A DNA stretch of 64,000 nucleotides from positions 310,001 to 374,000 of the forward strand of contig NZ_QBKT01000004.1 of NCBI RefSeq assembly GCF_003054265.1, in the 5' to 3' direction. This document shows positions 1 through 9,911 of the stretch, piece by piece. The DNA is from Kordia periserrulae. GTDB taxonomy: Bacteria; Bacteroidota; Bacteroidia; Flavobacteriales; Flavobacteriaceae. How positions within the stretch are numbered: position 1 is the stretch's first letter; every line of letters starts with the position of its first letter. A model generated the notes under the pieces. The model was not told the DNA's origin and ran no database searches. It saw nothing but the letters and a program-made list of their open reading frames with translations. A program made the translations under genes and the position numbers.

Positions 1-77
1 AGTAATGAAATATCGCGACAAGCGCCGATATTAGGACTGCTATACAGATATATACGATAGTTGTCGTTTGCAATAGT

Positions 78-614
78 TTATTTTGTTTTTATCAGTTCAA
101 AAGAGTTTAAAAAACGATAAATGCTATCATTTCTATCTTTGTCTTCTAAGCAAATTACTTGCGTTATAAACATCGAGTTTTCAACCAAATAGGCATTGAT
201 GTATATATAACCGCCTTGCATTTTTATTTTGATGCTTCTACCTGGATATCCGTTAAATTTCACTTCATGATCAAAAACTAGAAATCCTTTTACATTAGAC
301 ACCGCACCTTTTACAGCTCCGTCTAATACTGTTTTGTTGTATTCATCATCCGCATCTTTGAATTGTTCTTCAGGATAATCAGAACGAATTACAGAATATA
401 CCGCATTGTCATCTCCTGAAGTTGGCGAATACATAATCATGTGCATGTCCAATTCGCCCACAGCTGTAGGTACTTTTTGTACGGTTCTTTTAGGCTCTTT
501 TGGATAGTAGGCTACAAATTCTAAATCTTCAGCTTTGTACTTTTCCCAATTTTGTGCTTGTACTGCGCTAAAAGACAGAAAGCATACCATGATTGCTACT
601 ACAGTTTTTTTCAT
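78..614 (-). CDS. Secreted protein of unknown function
   Basis: A 178-residue protein that I do not recognise. Residues 1-20 form a clear Sec signal peptide (two lysines, a hydrophobic stretch, then AVQAQ), so it is probably exported to the periplasm. The mature part is rich in charged and aromatic residues, has no cysteine motif suggesting a cofactor and no sorting domain at the C-terminus. The pattern is compatible with a small beta-rich fold, but this is only an impression. It lies downstream of fabG on the same strand with about 100 bases between, so it could be co-transcribed or independent. Confidence 0.75.
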   Translation of the reverse strand: MKKTVVAIMVCFLSFSAVQAQNWEKYKAEDLEFVAYYPKEPKRTVQKVPTAVGELDMHMIMYSPTSGDDNAVYSVIRSDYPEEQFKDADDEYNKTVLDGAVKGAVSNVKGFLVFDHEVKFNGYPGRSIKIKMQGGYIYINAYLVENSMFITQVICLEDKDRNDSIYRFLNSFELIKTK

Positions 615-717
615 CTTGTGTATGTTAAGTGTTATGTTAAAAGATGTAATTCGCCTAAAATCATTCCAAATTCGCTTTAAAAATGCTAGTGGCGTTATTT
701 TATTATGATTTTGATAT

Positions 718-1464
718 TTATGTCAACATTCCTCCATCCACGTTCAGCACTTGTCCTGTGACATAGGCTGATAAATCACTGGCAAGGAATACACATGCAT
801 TGGCAACATCTTCTGGCGTTCCTCCTCTTTTGAGTGGAATGGCTTCTCTCCAACCTTTTACTACATCTTCAGGTAATTTACCTGTCATTTCAGTTTCTAT
901 AAAGCCTGGCGCAATGACGTTGCTACGAATGTTTCGAGAACCTAATTCCAATGCAACAGATTTTGAAAATCCAATAATTCCTGCTTTGGAAGCCGCATAA
1001 TTGGTTTGTCCAGCATTTCCTTTAACTCCAACTACAGAACTCATATTGATGATTGAGCCTTTGCGTTGCTTTAACATGGTGCGTTGCACAGCTTTGGTCA
1101 TGTTGAACACGGATTTTAGGTTGACTTCAATGACTTTGTCAAAATCTTCTTCAGAAATACGCATCAATAAATTGTCTTTTGTAATTCCTGCGTTATTTAT
1201 CAATACATCAATCGAGCCAAACTCTTTCAACACTTCCGCAGCTAAGTCTTGAGCTTGTTGATAATCGGCTGCATTGCTTTGATATCCTTTGGCTTTGATG
1301 CCTAATCCGTTTAATTCTTTTTCTAATTCGTTTGCAGCTTCTACAGATGAACTGTATGTAAACGCAACATTAGCTCCGTTCGCTGCAAATACTTCTGCAA
1401 TTCCTTTTCCTATTCCTCTACTCGCGCCTGTAATGATGGCTGTTTTGCCTTCTAGTAATTTCAT
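718..1464 (-). CDS. fabG: 3-oxoacyl-[acyl-carrier-protein] reductase FabG
   Basis: A 248-residue short-chain dehydrogenase that reduces 3-oxoacyl-ACP to 3-hydroxyacyl-ACP with NADPH in fatty-acid elongation. The nucleotide-binding motif TGASRGIG is at residues 12-19, NNAG near 90, the catalytic serine in INMSS near 142 and YAASK near 156-160. The C-terminal VTGQVLNVDGGM is typical of FabG rather than of other short-chain dehydrogenases, and the length is normal. It is divergent from the S9 peptidase gene and is not inside a fab cluster here. Cytoplasmic. Confidence 0.95.
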   Translation of the reverse strand: MKLLEGKTAIITGASRGIGKGIAEVFAANGANVAFTYSSSVEAANELEKELNGLGIKAKGYQSNAADYQQAQDLAAEVLKEFGSIDVLINNAGITKDNLLMRISEEDFDKVIEVNLKSVFNMTKAVQRTMLKQRKGSIINMSSVVGVKGNAGQTNYAASKAGIIGFSKSVALELGSRNIRSNVIAPGFIETEMTGKLPEDVVKGWREAIPLKRGGTPEDVANACVFLASDLSAYVTGQVLNVDGGMLT

Positions 1465-1707
1465 ACGTATGTAATGGTTGATTTTTATTTAATTCAAATA
1501 TACTCAGAATAGTTAGGTTTGCAATACTTCCTTTTGGGATTATTCGTCATTATCAAGGGAATCGATGCTAATAAATTCATATCGAATAGGTTATAAATGT
1601 ATCATAAAAATTATGAGTTTCCAATAAATTCAAAAAAATATCTAAAAACCTGTAACAACCACCTTGATTTCTCGTCGTATGAAACAAATCAAACAAAAAA
1701 TAAAAAC

Positions 1708-3633
1708 ATGAAAAAACTACTGCTTTTTTCCTTAGTGATGCTTTTTATCGCTTGTAAAGAGGAAACCAAAAAACAACCTGAACTTTCTGAAATGAAACCC
1801 GCACCTAAAATCTCCGTGGAAGATTTCTTTAAAAATTCTGAAAAAACATCTTTCCGTTTGTCTCCTAATGGAGAATTTTTATCCTATTTAGCTCCTTATA
1901 AAGACCGTATGAACATTCACGTTCAAAAAATTGGCAGTGACGACGTAAAAAGAGTGACGAGTGTAGAAGATCGTGATTTGTCTGGCTATTTTTGGGCAAG
2001 TGACGACCGTTTGGTGTATGTGAGAGATAAGGGTGGAAATGAAAATTTTCATCTTTTTGCCGTAAATAAAGATGGAAGTAACGAAAAAGACTTAACGCCT
2101 TTTGATGGTGTAAGAGCGCAAATTATTGATGTTTTACAAGATAATGAAGCTGAATTGATTGTCGGACTGAACAAACGAATTCCACAAGTATTTGACCCAT
2201 ATCGCTTGAATATTAATACGGGCGACATGGAATTGCTGTATGAAAACCCTGGAAATATTACTGGTTGGCAAACCGATCATGATGGAAAACTGCGTATTGC
2301 CTCTGTGACAAACGGCGTTGATAATACGATTATGTACAGAGCAACTGAAGACGAGCCGTTCAAAGAAGTGATTACCACAAACTTTAAGCAAACTTTATCA
2401 CCACAATTTTTTGACTTTAATAACGGTGATGTTGTGTATGCGATTTCTAATTTAGGAAGAGATAAAGCTGCCGTTGTAAAGTACGATTTGAAAGAAAACA
2501 AGGAATTTGAAGAAATTTTTGTAGATACACAAGCGGATGCTGGTGGTATATCTTATTCTCCGAAACGAAAAGTGCCAACGTTTATCAATTACACAAGAGC
2601 AAAATTAAATCGTAAGTTTTTAGATAAGGATGCTGAGAATTTATTTAAAATGCTTGAAGAAAAATTGGGCGAAGACAACGAGTATTATATCACGTCGAGC
2701 AATAAAGAAGAAGATAAGTTTTTAATTTATGCTGGAAACGACAAAACGAGAGGTTCATATTATTTTTATGATACTAAATCAGAAAATTTAAAGCATTTGG
2801 CTGATTTGAGTCCTTGGATTAATTCTGAACACATGGCAAGTATGAAACCTATCTCCTACACCTCTAGAGATGGATTGACCATTCACGGATATTTGACGTT
2901 GCCTGTAGGTGTAAAAGCTGAAAATTTGCCTGTTGTAGTGAATCCACATGGTGGACCTTGGGCGCGTGATAATTGGGGATTCAATCCTGAAGTACAATTT
3001 TTAGCGAATAGAGGTTTTGCGGTATTACAGATGAATTTTAGAGGTTCTACAGGTTATGGAAAGAAATTTTGGGAAAGCTCGTTTAAAAAATGGGGACAGG
3101 AAATGCAAAACGATATCACCGATGGCGTAGAATGGTTGATTAAAGAAGGTATTGCCGATAAAGACCGCATCGCGATTTACGGAGGAAGTTACGGTGGTTA
3201 TGCAACCTTAGCAGGAATTACCAATACGCCAGATTTGTATGCAGCGGCTGTGGATTATGTAGGTGTTTCTAACTTATTTACGTTTATGGAAACTATTCCG
3301 CCTTATTGGGAACCGTACAAGAAAATGTTATACGAAATGGTAGGCGATCCAAACACGAAAGATAGCATCATGATGAAGCAAAATAGTCCTGTTTTTCATG
3401 TAGATAAAATTAAAGCAGCGTTGTTTATTGCGCAAGGAGCCAACGATCCGCGTGTGGTACAAGCAGAATCTGACCAAATGGTAAAAGCCTTACGCGATAA
3501 CGGCGTAACAGTAGAATATATGCTAAAAGAAAACGAAGGTCACGGATTTAGAAACCAAGAAAACCGCTTTGATTTTTACAATTCTATGATTAAATTTTTA
3601 AATGAAAATATGCAAACGAAGGTAAAAGGGTAA
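1708..3633 (+). CDS. S9 family prolyl oligopeptidase-like serine peptidase (lipoprotein)
   Basis: A secreted serine peptidase or dipeptidyl/acylaminoacyl peptidase. I place the start at 1708 because the protein then begins with a lipoprotein signal ([17 protein letters not shown]) with the lipobox cysteine at 16; the in-frame extension back to 1597 would bury that signal. The first ~390 residues resemble the WD40-like beta-propeller of the family and the last ~240 an alpha/beta hydrolase. The triad is visible: Ser in GGSYGG (about residue 494), Asp in NDPRV (about 580) and His in EGHGF (about 612). It probably degrades oligopeptides in the periplasm. It is convergent with the M16 gene across a shared terminator. 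Confidence 0.93.
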   Translation: MKKLLLFSLVMLFIACKEETKKQPELSEMKPAPKISVEDFFKNSEKTSFRLSPNGEFLSYLAPYKDRMNIHVQKIGSDDVKRVTSVEDRDLSGYFWASDDRLVYVRDKGGNENFHLFAVNKDGSNEKDLTPFDGVRAQIIDVLQDNEAELIVGLNKRIPQVFDPYRLNINTGDMELLYENPGNITGWQTDHDGKLRIASVTNGVDNTIMYRATEDEPFKEVITTNFKQTLSPQFFDFNNGDVVYAISNLGRDKAAVVKYDLKENKEFEEIFVDTQADAGGISYSPKRKVPTFINYTRAKLNRKFLDKDAENLFKMLEEKLGEDNEYYITSSNKEEDKFLIYAGNDKTRGSYYFYDTKSENLKHLADLSPWINSEHMASMKPISYTSRDGLTIHGYLTLPVGVKAENLPVVVNPHGGPWARDNWGFNPEVQFLANRGFAVLQMNFRGSTGYGKKFWESSFKKWGQEMQNDITDGVEWLIKEGIADKDRIAIYGGSYGGYATLAGITNTPDLYAAAVDYVGVSNLFTFMETIPPYWEPYKKMLYEMVGDPNTKDSIMMKQNSPVFHVDKIKAALFIAQGANDPRVVQAESDQMVKALRDNGVTVEYMLKENEGHGFRNQENRFDFYNSMIKFLNENMQTKVKG

Positions 3634-3692
3634 TTTTTTAATGTGTCAATTTGATGATTTGAAAATGTATCAATTTATTTTTTAACCATAAA

Positions 3693-3722
3693 AAAAAGTG
3701 CTTCCAATTGGAAGCACTTTTT
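3693..3722. terminator. Bidirectional intrinsic terminator
   Basis: A perfect 30-base palindrome centred between 3707 and 3708, with a GTGCTTCC core flanked by A and T tracts on both sides. It sits between the convergent S9 and M16 peptidase genes and can end transcripts from both strands. Confidence 0.85.
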
Positions 3723-3742
3723 GGTTTATATCATTTTTAAGC

Positions 3743-6703
3743 TTATTGCTTAATGTCTTGTACTTTTTCGTAATTGAATAAATAATCTACGTCCATTTCT
3801 TGAACTTTTCCAAGTTTAGATAAAGCTTTCATATCTACATCTTTTTTGTTTCCAATCACCATGACGTTGTATTCTTCGCCTTTGATGTTTTTGTTAAAGA
3901 ATTCTTTTAAGTCTGCAATCGTCATGTTTTCAATTGCTTTGTACATTTCTTCACGGTGATCTTTGTCAATACCTAACTTTTGTAATCGTTCGTATGTCCA
4001 AAAGATATTTGATTTTGTAATACGCTGTGCCGCAAGTTTTTTCAAGGTTGCTTCTTTGGCTGCGTTGAATTGCTCTTCGGCTTCTGGCATGTCGTTCATC
4101 AATGTCATCATCGCTTCTACTGCTTGCTCCATTTTGTTCGCTTGTGTTCCTATATATGCCATTACGTAGTTAGAATCGTCTTTATCAGAAGCTTCCGCAT
4201 AATACGAATATGCTGAGTACGCTAAAGATTTCGATTCTCTGATTTCTTGGAATACAATGGAAGATAATCCTGCACCAAAATAGGTGTTAAACAACGAAGA
4301 TGCTGCCATGTTTTCTGGTGCGAACGGACTTCCTTTTGCTAAAAACATCATTTCTGCTTGTACCATGTCATAATCCACAAAATATACATTTCCGCCCGTT
4401 TCAAGCTCTGTGTATTCCGTAGCTTGTGGATATGGTTTTAATTCGTCAGCAACTTTGTGATGTGTGTTTAAAGCGGTAACCGCAGCTTCAACATCTTTTC
4501 CATAATAGAAAATACGCTGCTCGTAGTTTTTGAACTCTTTTACAATATCTACCAACTCTTGCGGACTCATGTTTTGCAATTCGCTTCTGCTAAAAATATT
4601 ACGCAAACGTGAGTTTTCACCGTATTTAGCGTAACTCATCAATCCACTTTGTAAAATAGCACCTTTACGTGTTTTATTTTCTTGTCTCCCTTTTAAAACC
4701 TGTGCTACATACTTGTCATACGCTTCTTGATTTGGCACAGCATTGTTCCATAAGTGAGATAATAATTTTAATCCTTCTGATAGGTTTTCTTTTAAACCTC
4801 TCAATCCTACATACGATTTTTCAGCGCCAGTACTTACGTAATAATCAATTCCTAATTTGTAGAACTCTTTCTTTAGTTCTTCTGCCGAATATGTATCTGT
4901 TCCTAAGTATTCCATATAACCAACACCTAAACCAAGTTTTTTGTCATTATCCGTTCCCATATCGAAGATGATATTCAAATCGAATAAGTCGTTTTGTTTG
5001 TTTTCAATGTAGGAAACCTTGATGCCGTTTGTCAGTTGTGTTTCTTTGATTTCAGATTTGAAATCCACATACTTTGGTGTCAAAGGCGTAGCTTCCATTT
5101 TGTTGAATTTTTGCATGTAAGCTGAACTCTTATCGCGGTTTAAGTTAACAGGCGTAATTCCTGGGTTTTCTACTTTTACAATAGACGTATCTTCTCCTTT
5201 ACGCTTATAGGTTACTACATAATTATCTTTGTAGAATTTGTTCGCGAAATCTACCAACTCTTGTTTTGTGATGTTTCGCAACTCGTCTAAGAATTGTATT
5301 CTTTCTGCCCAATCTTCTTGATGGATAAACGCATCAACATACATACTAGCCAACGCAGTACTGTTTTCATATTGACGTGTTTGACTTAATTTTAAATCGT
5401 TTACAACGGCTTCAATCATCCAATCTTCAAACTCCCCTTTTTTGAGTTTTTCGATTTGTGCTAATAGCAGATTTTTAACATCATCTAGTGTTTGACCTGC
5501 TTTTGGATATCCAACCAATCTGTGAAGTCCATAATCGATTAAGAAACTTGTTCCACTACCTGCGTATTGTACTATTTGCTGTTGATTCAAATTCAAATCA
5601 ATCAAACCCGCATTTCCGTTTGACAAAATCATATCAGCAAGCGTAACCAGTTTTTCATCTTTAGAATTGATTCCTTCCGTACGGAATGCAATAGAGATAT
5701 TTTCAGTAGTTGGTCCAAATACTTCTTTTACTACAGGAGACGCAATTGGCTCTTCTGTAGGCAATGTTGGATGTGTAACTTCCTCTTTTTCAAGATTTCC
5801 AAAAGTATTGGCTACTTTTTGAATGGTTTCTTCAAAATCAATATCACCAACCAATATCATTGCCATGTTATTTGGCACATAGTATTTGTCAAAATAGTTG
5901 TGAATGGACACCATAGAAGGATTTTTTAGATGCTCTCCTGTCCCAATCGTTGTTTGTTGTCCATACGGATGCTTTGGAAATAAGCCATCTAACATCGCGA
6001 AGTAGCTTTTCCTACCATCGCTATCTTGTCCTCTGTTAAATTCTTCAAAAACAGCTTCCAATTCGGTATGAAACAAACGCAACACCAATTGACTAAAACG
6101 CTCGCTTTCCAAAGCTAGCCACTTGTCCAATTCGTTTACCGGAATTTTATTGGTGTATACTGTACGCTCAAAAGAAGTATATGCGTTGGTTCCTGTTGCT
6201 CCTAATGAACTTGTCATTTTATCATATTCATTCGCGATGCTGTAATTTGACGCAATTAAAGAAACACTATCTATTTTTTGATACAATGCTTTCTTTTTCT
6301 CAGGATCAGCTTCCGCTTTGTGTTGCTCGTAAAGGTCAGAGATTTGTTTTAGGTATTCCTTCTCTTTTTCCCAATCGAGCGTTCCTATTTCGTCGGTTCC
6401 TTTAAACACCATGTGTTCTAAGTAATGTGCTAACCCTGTAGCTTCTTTAGGATCATACGTAGAACCGGCGCGAACCGCAATGTAGGTTTGAATTTTTGGC
6501 TCGTCTGTATTTTTGCTTAAATATACTTTCAGACCATTATCTAGCGTATATAAACGCAATCCTGTCGGATCGTTTTTAAAAGTTTGGTATGAATAGCCAT
6601 TGGCATCTTTTTGTGTTGCTCCTTCAACACCATCGTTGGTTTGTTTACAACTGAATATTGTGATTGTAAACACAAATAACAGCAGCAGATTGATTTTTTT
6701 CAT
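3743..6703 (-). CDS. M16 family zinc metallopeptidase (lipoprotein)
   Basis: A two-lobed pitrilysin/insulinase-type peptidase of 986 residues. The start at 6703 gives a lipoprotein signal ending IFSCK; a longer in-frame start at 6736 adds 11 residues that break this signal. The zinc motif HYLEH is at about residues 92-96 (inverted HxxEH), with the downstream glutamate expected in the LEAVFEEF segment. The second lobe (from about residue 550) has the M16 fold but no HxxEH, as usual for the inactive half. Likely anchored in the envelope and involved in peptide turnover, like the convergent S9 peptidase. Confidence 0.93.
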   Translation of the reverse strand: MKKINLLLLFVFTITIFSCKQTNDGVEGATQKDANGYSYQTFKNDPTGLRLYTLDNGLKVYLSKNTDEPKIQTYIAVRAGSTYDPKEATGLAHYLEHMVFKGTDEIGTLDWEKEKEYLKQISDLYEQHKAEADPEKKKALYQKIDSVSLIASNYSIANEYDKMTSSLGATGTNAYTSFERTVYTNKIPVNELDKWLALESERFSQLVLRLFHTELEAVFEEFNRGQDSDGRKSYFAMLDGLFPKHPYGQQTTIGTGEHLKNPSMVSIHNYFDKYYVPNNMAMILVGDIDFEETIQKVANTFGNLEKEEVTHPTLPTEEPIASPVVKEVFGPTTENISIAFRTEGINSKDEKLVTLADMILSNGNAGLIDLNLNQQQIVQYAGSGTSFLIDYGLHRLVGYPKAGQTLDDVKNLLLAQIEKLKKGEFEDWMIEAVVNDLKLSQTRQYENSTALASMYVDAFIHQEDWAERIQFLDELRNITKQELVDFANKFYKDNYVVTYKRKGEDTSIVKVENPGITPVNLNRDKSSAYMQKFNKMEATPLTPKYVDFKSEIKETQLTNGIKVSYIENKQNDLFDLNIIFDMGTDNDKKLGLGVGYMEYLGTDTYSAEELKKEFYKLGIDYYVSTGAEKSYVGLRGLKENLSEGLKLLSHLWNNAVPNQEAYDKYVAQVLKGRQENKTRKGAILQSGLMSYAKYGENSRLRNIFSRSELQNMSPQELVDIVKEFKNYEQRIFYYGKDVEAAVTALNTHHKVADELKPYPQATEYTELETGGNVYFVDYDMVQAEMMFLAKGSPFAPENMAASSLFNTYFGAGLSSIVFQEIRESKSLAYSAYSYYAEASDKDDSNYVMAYIGTQANKMEQAVEAMMTLMNDMPEAEEQFNAAKEATLKKLAAQRITKSNIFWTYERLQKLGIDKDHREEMYKAIENMTIADLKEFFNKNIKGEEYNVMVIGNKKDVDMKALSKLGKVQEMDVDYLFNYEKVQDIKQ

Positions 6704-6900
6704 TTTATTTTTTTGAGTGATTATGTTGTTAAACAAACGCTTGTATCTCTTTTTTATGATACAGCGGGTGACAATATATTACTTTTTTGCCTATTATATA
6801 TTGAAAGGTAAATGTATATTTTGTGAATCAACATTATAGAATTGATTTAATAAGAAAAGTTGGTACGCATCAATGATTTGTGATGAAATTTCGTGTAAAG

Positions 6901-6925
6901 AAAAAAAGCGAATCTTTCGACTCGC
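6901..6925 (-). terminator. Intrinsic terminator of a possible small transcript
   Basis: Read on the minus strand, a 7-bp stem (GCGAGTC/GATTCGC, one G-U pair) closes on a GAAA tetraloop and is followed directly by seven U. No annotated gene ends here on this strand: sucD has its own terminator at 7092-7130, so this one should serve a separate short transcript. Confidence 0.7.
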
Positions 6926-7023
6926 TTTTACTTTTTTTCATGATTGTCATTTCTTTAGCAACTTCTACACTAATGAAATAACAATCTAAAAGTACGCATC
7001 AAATAAAAAATTTAAAAGTATTG
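6901..7023 (-). ncRNA. Candidate orphan small RNA, about 120 nt
   Basis: A stand-alone transcription unit is suggested by a promoter-like pair (TTG at 7056-7058, 18-base spacer, TAAATTTG at 7030-7037) followed about 100 bases later by a strong terminator. No convincing reading frame lies inside; a start codon near the 3' end would run straight through the terminator. The unit sits in the 450-base gap between the M16 peptidase and sucD. It is known from no family I recognise. A very short peptide gene remains possible. Confidence 0.35.
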
Positions 7024-7029
7024 CTGCTT

Positions 7030-7058
7030 CAAATTTATAAATTATAAGCACTATTCAA
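7030..7058 (-). promoter_or_regulatory. Promoter of Bacteroidota type before the candidate small RNA
   Basis: On the minus strand a TTG (7056-7058) is followed after 18 bases by TAAATTTG (7030-7037), matching the TTG-N(17-23)-TAnnTTTG promoter of Bacteroidota. The predicted transcription start is near 7023. Confidence 0.45.
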
Positions 7059-7091
7059 GAGTTCATTATATTGATTTTTAAATAATTACAT

Positions 7092-7130
7092 AAAAAAAGC
7101 GCATTATCTGTTTTGTAGACAATGCGCTTT
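7092..7130 (-). terminator. Intrinsic terminator of sucD
   Basis: A 10-bp stem (AAAGCGCATT at 7096-7105 with AATGCGCTTT at 7121-7130) is followed on the minus strand by a run of seven U. It lies 23 bases after the sucD stop codon. Confidence 0.8.
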
Positions 7131-7152
7131 ATATAAATTTTAAAAAGTGAGC

Positions 7153-8025
7153 TTACGCCATCACTTCTGCTACTTTTTTACCAATTTCTGCTGGTGAATC
7201 TACTACGTGAATTCCACACTCGCGCATGATTCTTTTCTTCGCTTCTGCAGTATCATCTGCGCCACCAACAATAGCTCCTGCGTGTCCCATCGTTCTTCCT
7301 TTTGGAGCTGTTTCTCCAGCGATAAAACCAACTACTGGTTTTTTGCTTCCGCTTTCTTTGTACCATTTTGCAGCGTCTGCTTCCAATTGCCCGCCGATTT
7401 CTCCAATCATAACCACACATTCGGTTGCGTCGTCGTTGATGAGTAATTCTACCGCTTCTTTTGTGGTAGTTCCGATAATTGGATCTCCACCAATTCCAAT
7501 GGCAGTCGTGATTCCTAATCCTTGTTTTACAACTTGATCTGCAGCTTCGTATGTTAACGTTCCCGATTTTGAAACGATTCCTACTTTTCCTTCTTTGAAA
7601 ACAAATCCTGGCATGATACCTACTTTTGCTTCTCCTGGCGTGATAACACCTGGACAGTTAGGACCTACCAAACGACAGTCTTTGTCGCTAATATAGGCAG
7701 CAACTTTTGTCATGTCAGCAACAGGAATTCCTTCAGTAATGGTAATAATTACTTTAATTCCTGCATCTGCAGCTTCCATAATAGCATCAGCTGCGAAAGC
7801 TGGCGGTACAAAAATGATGGTAGTATCGGCTCCTACTTGGGCAACAGCTTCAGAAACAGTGTTGAAAACAGGCTTGTCTAAGTGTGTTTGTCCACCTTTT
7901 CCTGGAGTCACACCACCAACAACATTGGTTCCGTACTCAATCATTTGACTTGCATGGAAAGTTCCTTCACTTCCTGTAAATCCTTGAACAATTATTTTTG
8001 AATCTTTGTTTACTAAAACGCTCAT
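7153..8025 (-). CDS. sucD: Succinate-CoA ligase, ADP/GDP-forming, alpha subunit
   Basis: A 290-residue subunit of succinyl-CoA synthetase, converting succinyl-CoA to succinate with substrate-level phosphorylation in the TCA cycle. The CoA-binding start [13 protein letters not shown] (about residues 16-28), the [10 protein letters not shown] segment and the phosphorylated histidine in GHAGAIVGG (about 246-254) are all present, and length is normal. The beta subunit gene sucC is not adjacent, which is common in Bacteroidota. A TATTTTTG element on the minus strand at 8049-8056 could be its -7 box. It has its own terminator. Confidence 0.95.
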   Translation of the reverse strand: MSVLVNKDSKIIVQGFTGSEGTFHASQMIEYGTNVVGGVTPGKGGQTHLDKPVFNTVSEAVAQVGADTTIIFVPPAFAADAIMEAADAGIKVIITITEGIPVADMTKVAAYISDKDCRLVGPNCPGVITPGEAKVGIMPGFVFKEGKVGIVSKSGTLTYEAADQVVKQGLGITTAIGIGGDPIIGTTTKEAVELLINDDATECVVMIGEIGGQLEADAAKWYKESGSKKPVVGFIAGETAPKGRTMGHAGAIVGGADDTAEAKKRIMRECGIHVVDSPAEIGKKVAEVMA

Positions 8026-8325
8026 GTGATATTTGTTTTTTGGCTGAACAAAAATAGTTTTTTCTAAAGTATTAGTAAAGTATTTTTATAGATTTATTAA
8101 ACTAAATTAAGTTAACATAAGAAATGATTACACGAATCATTAGCTACTAAAAAATTAGCTCTTGTCAGTTCGAGCGCAGTCGAGAACACTAAGAAAGCTT
8201 AAAATTTTATAGAATCTCGGTAGCTTCGCTCGGTAGCTACGATAATACTCGATTTTATATTAATCTTAATCATCTAACAATCAGATATATGAAAATATTT
8301 ATCGTAACAAACTTTAATTAAATTA
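8026..8325. other. Intergenic region with a dispersed repeat
   Basis: This 300-base gap holds no coding region I can support. It contains the sucD promoter region near 8049-8056, the 16-mer repeat at 8170-8185 and, at about 8213-8245, a short inverted stretch around GGTAGC/GCTACC. The rest is AT-rich. Confidence 0.5.
8170..8185 (+). repeat. Dispersed 16-mer TCGAGCGCAGTCGAGA, copy 1
   Basis: The same 16 bases occur exactly, in opposite orientation, at 49290-49305 within the glyA terminator. GC-rich words of this kind scattered between genes are typical of flavobacterial intergenic repeats. Confidence 0.6.
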
Positions 8326-9267
8326 CTATTCTTCTAATTTTTCTATTCGTTTGATGAGTTCTGGTATTTGACGAATGGAAGCGATTTCTTTGTATTTTTT
8401 TCTGAAATCGTCTGCTGGAGTTCCGAAATAACTTTTTCCACCTTCTAAACCTTTGCTAACACCCGATTGTGCCGAAATGACCGTTTTTGCTCCAATGGTA
8501 ATGCCACTCGTAATTCCTACTTGTCCCCAAATAGTGACTTCATCTTCTATAATTACACAACCAGCAATGCCTGTCTGTGATGCGATTAAACATTTTTCCC
8601 CAATCACTGTATCGTGTCCTACATGTACTTGATTGTCAATTTTAGTACCTTCTTTAATGGTGGTGTCGCCCGTAACTCCTTTGTCAATTGTGCAAGAAGC
8701 TCCTAAATCTACATTGTCTTCAATGACCACTCTTCCACCCGAAAGCAGTTTATCGAAACCTTCTGGACGCTTTTTGTAATAGAAAGCATCTGCTCCTAAT
8801 ACCGTTCCTGAATGAATCGTTACATTGTTGCCAATAACCGTGTTGTCATAAATTGCTACGTTGGCGTGAATTAAACAGTCGTTCCCAATTGTGACATTGT
8901 TTCCAATAAAACAGTTTGGCTGAATCAACGTGCGTTCGCCAATATTTGCAGAAGGTGCAATAGATGAAGACGCGTTTCTAAACGGTCTGAAATGTTTCGT
9001 TAGTTTGTTAAAATCTCGAAAAGGATCGTCGGAGATTAACAGTGCTTTTCCTTCTGGACAGGCTACTTCCTTATTAATCAATACAATCGTCGCTTTCGAT
9101 TCCAACGCTTTGTCATAGTATTTTGGATGATCCACAAAAACGATGTCACCTTCTTCTACAACGTGAATTTCGTTCATCCCATAAACCGGAAAAGATGCAT
9201 CGCCAACAAAAGTGGAATCAATAATTTCAGCGATTTCTTTGAGTGTGTATTTTCTAGGGAATTTCAT
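8326..9267 (-). CDS. LpxD-like hexapeptide acyltransferase (second lpxD paralogue)
   Basis: A 313-residue protein with the LpxD layout: an N-terminal uridine-binding-like domain (about residues 1-100), a left-handed beta helix of hexapeptide repeats (about 105-280) and a short C-terminal helix. LpxD adds the 3-hydroxyacyl chain to UDP-3-O-acyl-glucosamine in lipid A synthesis. A full LpxD is encoded at 12173-13201, so this copy may have different acyl specificity or modify another sugar. It lies downstream of efp but behind a terminator, so it likely has its own promoter. Confidence 0.8.
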   Translation of the reverse strand: MKFPRKYTLKEIAEIIDSTFVGDASFPVYGMNEIHVVEEGDIVFVDHPKYYDKALESKATIVLINKEVACPEGKALLISDDPFRDFNKLTKHFRPFRNASSSIAPSANIGERTLIQPNCFIGNNVTIGNDCLIHANVAIYDNTVIGNNVTIHSGTVLGADAFYYKKRPEGFDKLLSGGRVVIEDNVDLGASCTIDKGVTGDTTIKEGTKIDNQVHVGHDTVIGEKCLIASQTGIAGCVIIEDEVTIWGQVGITSGITIGAKTVISAQSGVSKGLEGGKSYFGTPADDFRKKYKEIASIRQIPELIKRIEKLEE

Positions 9268-9293
9268 CTGTGTATTTTATGCAGATTTATGTC

Positions 9294-9331
9294 AAAAAAA
9301 AGCGCAATATGAACAAATTGCGCTTTTTTTT
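9294..9331 (-). terminator. Intrinsic terminator of the lpx-efp operon
   Basis: A near-perfect palindrome with GCGCAAT/ATTGCGC inside A8 and T8 tracts begins three bases after the efp stop codon. It separates the lpxD-lpxC/fabZ-lpxA-efp run from the second lpxD-like gene. Confidence 0.85.
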
Positions 9332-9334
9332 GAA

Positions 9335-9901
9335 TTATTCTTTAATACGTTCCATATAGGAACCTTTTTCTGTCTCAATTTTAATTTTGTCACCTTCGTT
9401 GATGAATAAAGGAACATTGACACGTGCGCCAGTTTCTACAGTTGCTGGTTTGGTAGCGTTGGTTGCGGTGTTTCCTTTTACGCCAGGCTCTGTATGTGTT
9501 ACTTCTAAAATGACACTCGCAGGCATGTCTACTGATAATGGCAAATTGTCTTCTGAATTGATTAATACCGTTACAATTTCACCTTCTTTTAATAAATCAG
9601 GAGCGTCTAGTGCAGATTCTTGCAATCTGATTTGCGTATAATCTTCTGTGTTCATAAAGTGATACGCATCTGTATCTTTGTATAAGTATTGAAATTTATG
9701 TGTTTCTACACGAACATCGTCAATTTTATGTCCTGCCGAAAAGGTATTGTCAATTACTTTTCCTGTCGTAACACTTTTTAATTTGGTACGTACGAAAGCT
9801 GGTCCTTTTCCTGGTTTTACGTGTAAAAATTCAATGATTTTGTAAATGTCGTGATTGTAACGAATGCACAATCCTTTGCGAATATCTGAAGTATTTGCCA
9901 T
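9335..9901 (-). CDS. efp: Elongation factor P
   Basis: A 188-residue translation factor that rescues ribosomes stalled at consecutive prolines. Three beta-barrel domains are expected from the length; the conserved loop KPGKGPAF (residues 29-36) carries the lysine at 32 that is modified in many bacteria. The C-terminal GARVNVPLFINEGDKIKI segment is typical. It follows lpxA by 10 bases, so efp is part of the lpx operon, an arrangement common in Flavobacteriia. Cytoplasmic. Confidence 0.96.
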   Translation of the reverse strand: MANTSDIRKGLCIRYNHDIYKIIEFLHVKPGKGPAFVRTKLKSVTTGKVIDNTFSAGHKIDDVRVETHKFQYLYKDTDAYHFMNTEDYTQIRLQESALDAPDLLKEGEIVTVLINSEDNLPLSVDMPASVILEVTHTEPGVKGNTATNATKPATVETGARVNVPLFINEGDKIKIETEKGSYMERIKE

Positions 9902-9911
9902 GTTTTGTTTT

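Noticed and set aside
1597-1707. N-terminal extension of the S9 peptidase
   Set aside because: It would hide the lipoprotein signal that begins at 1708.
7207-7948. Plus-strand frames opposite sucD
   Set aside because: They are antisense shadows of a well-supported conserved gene.
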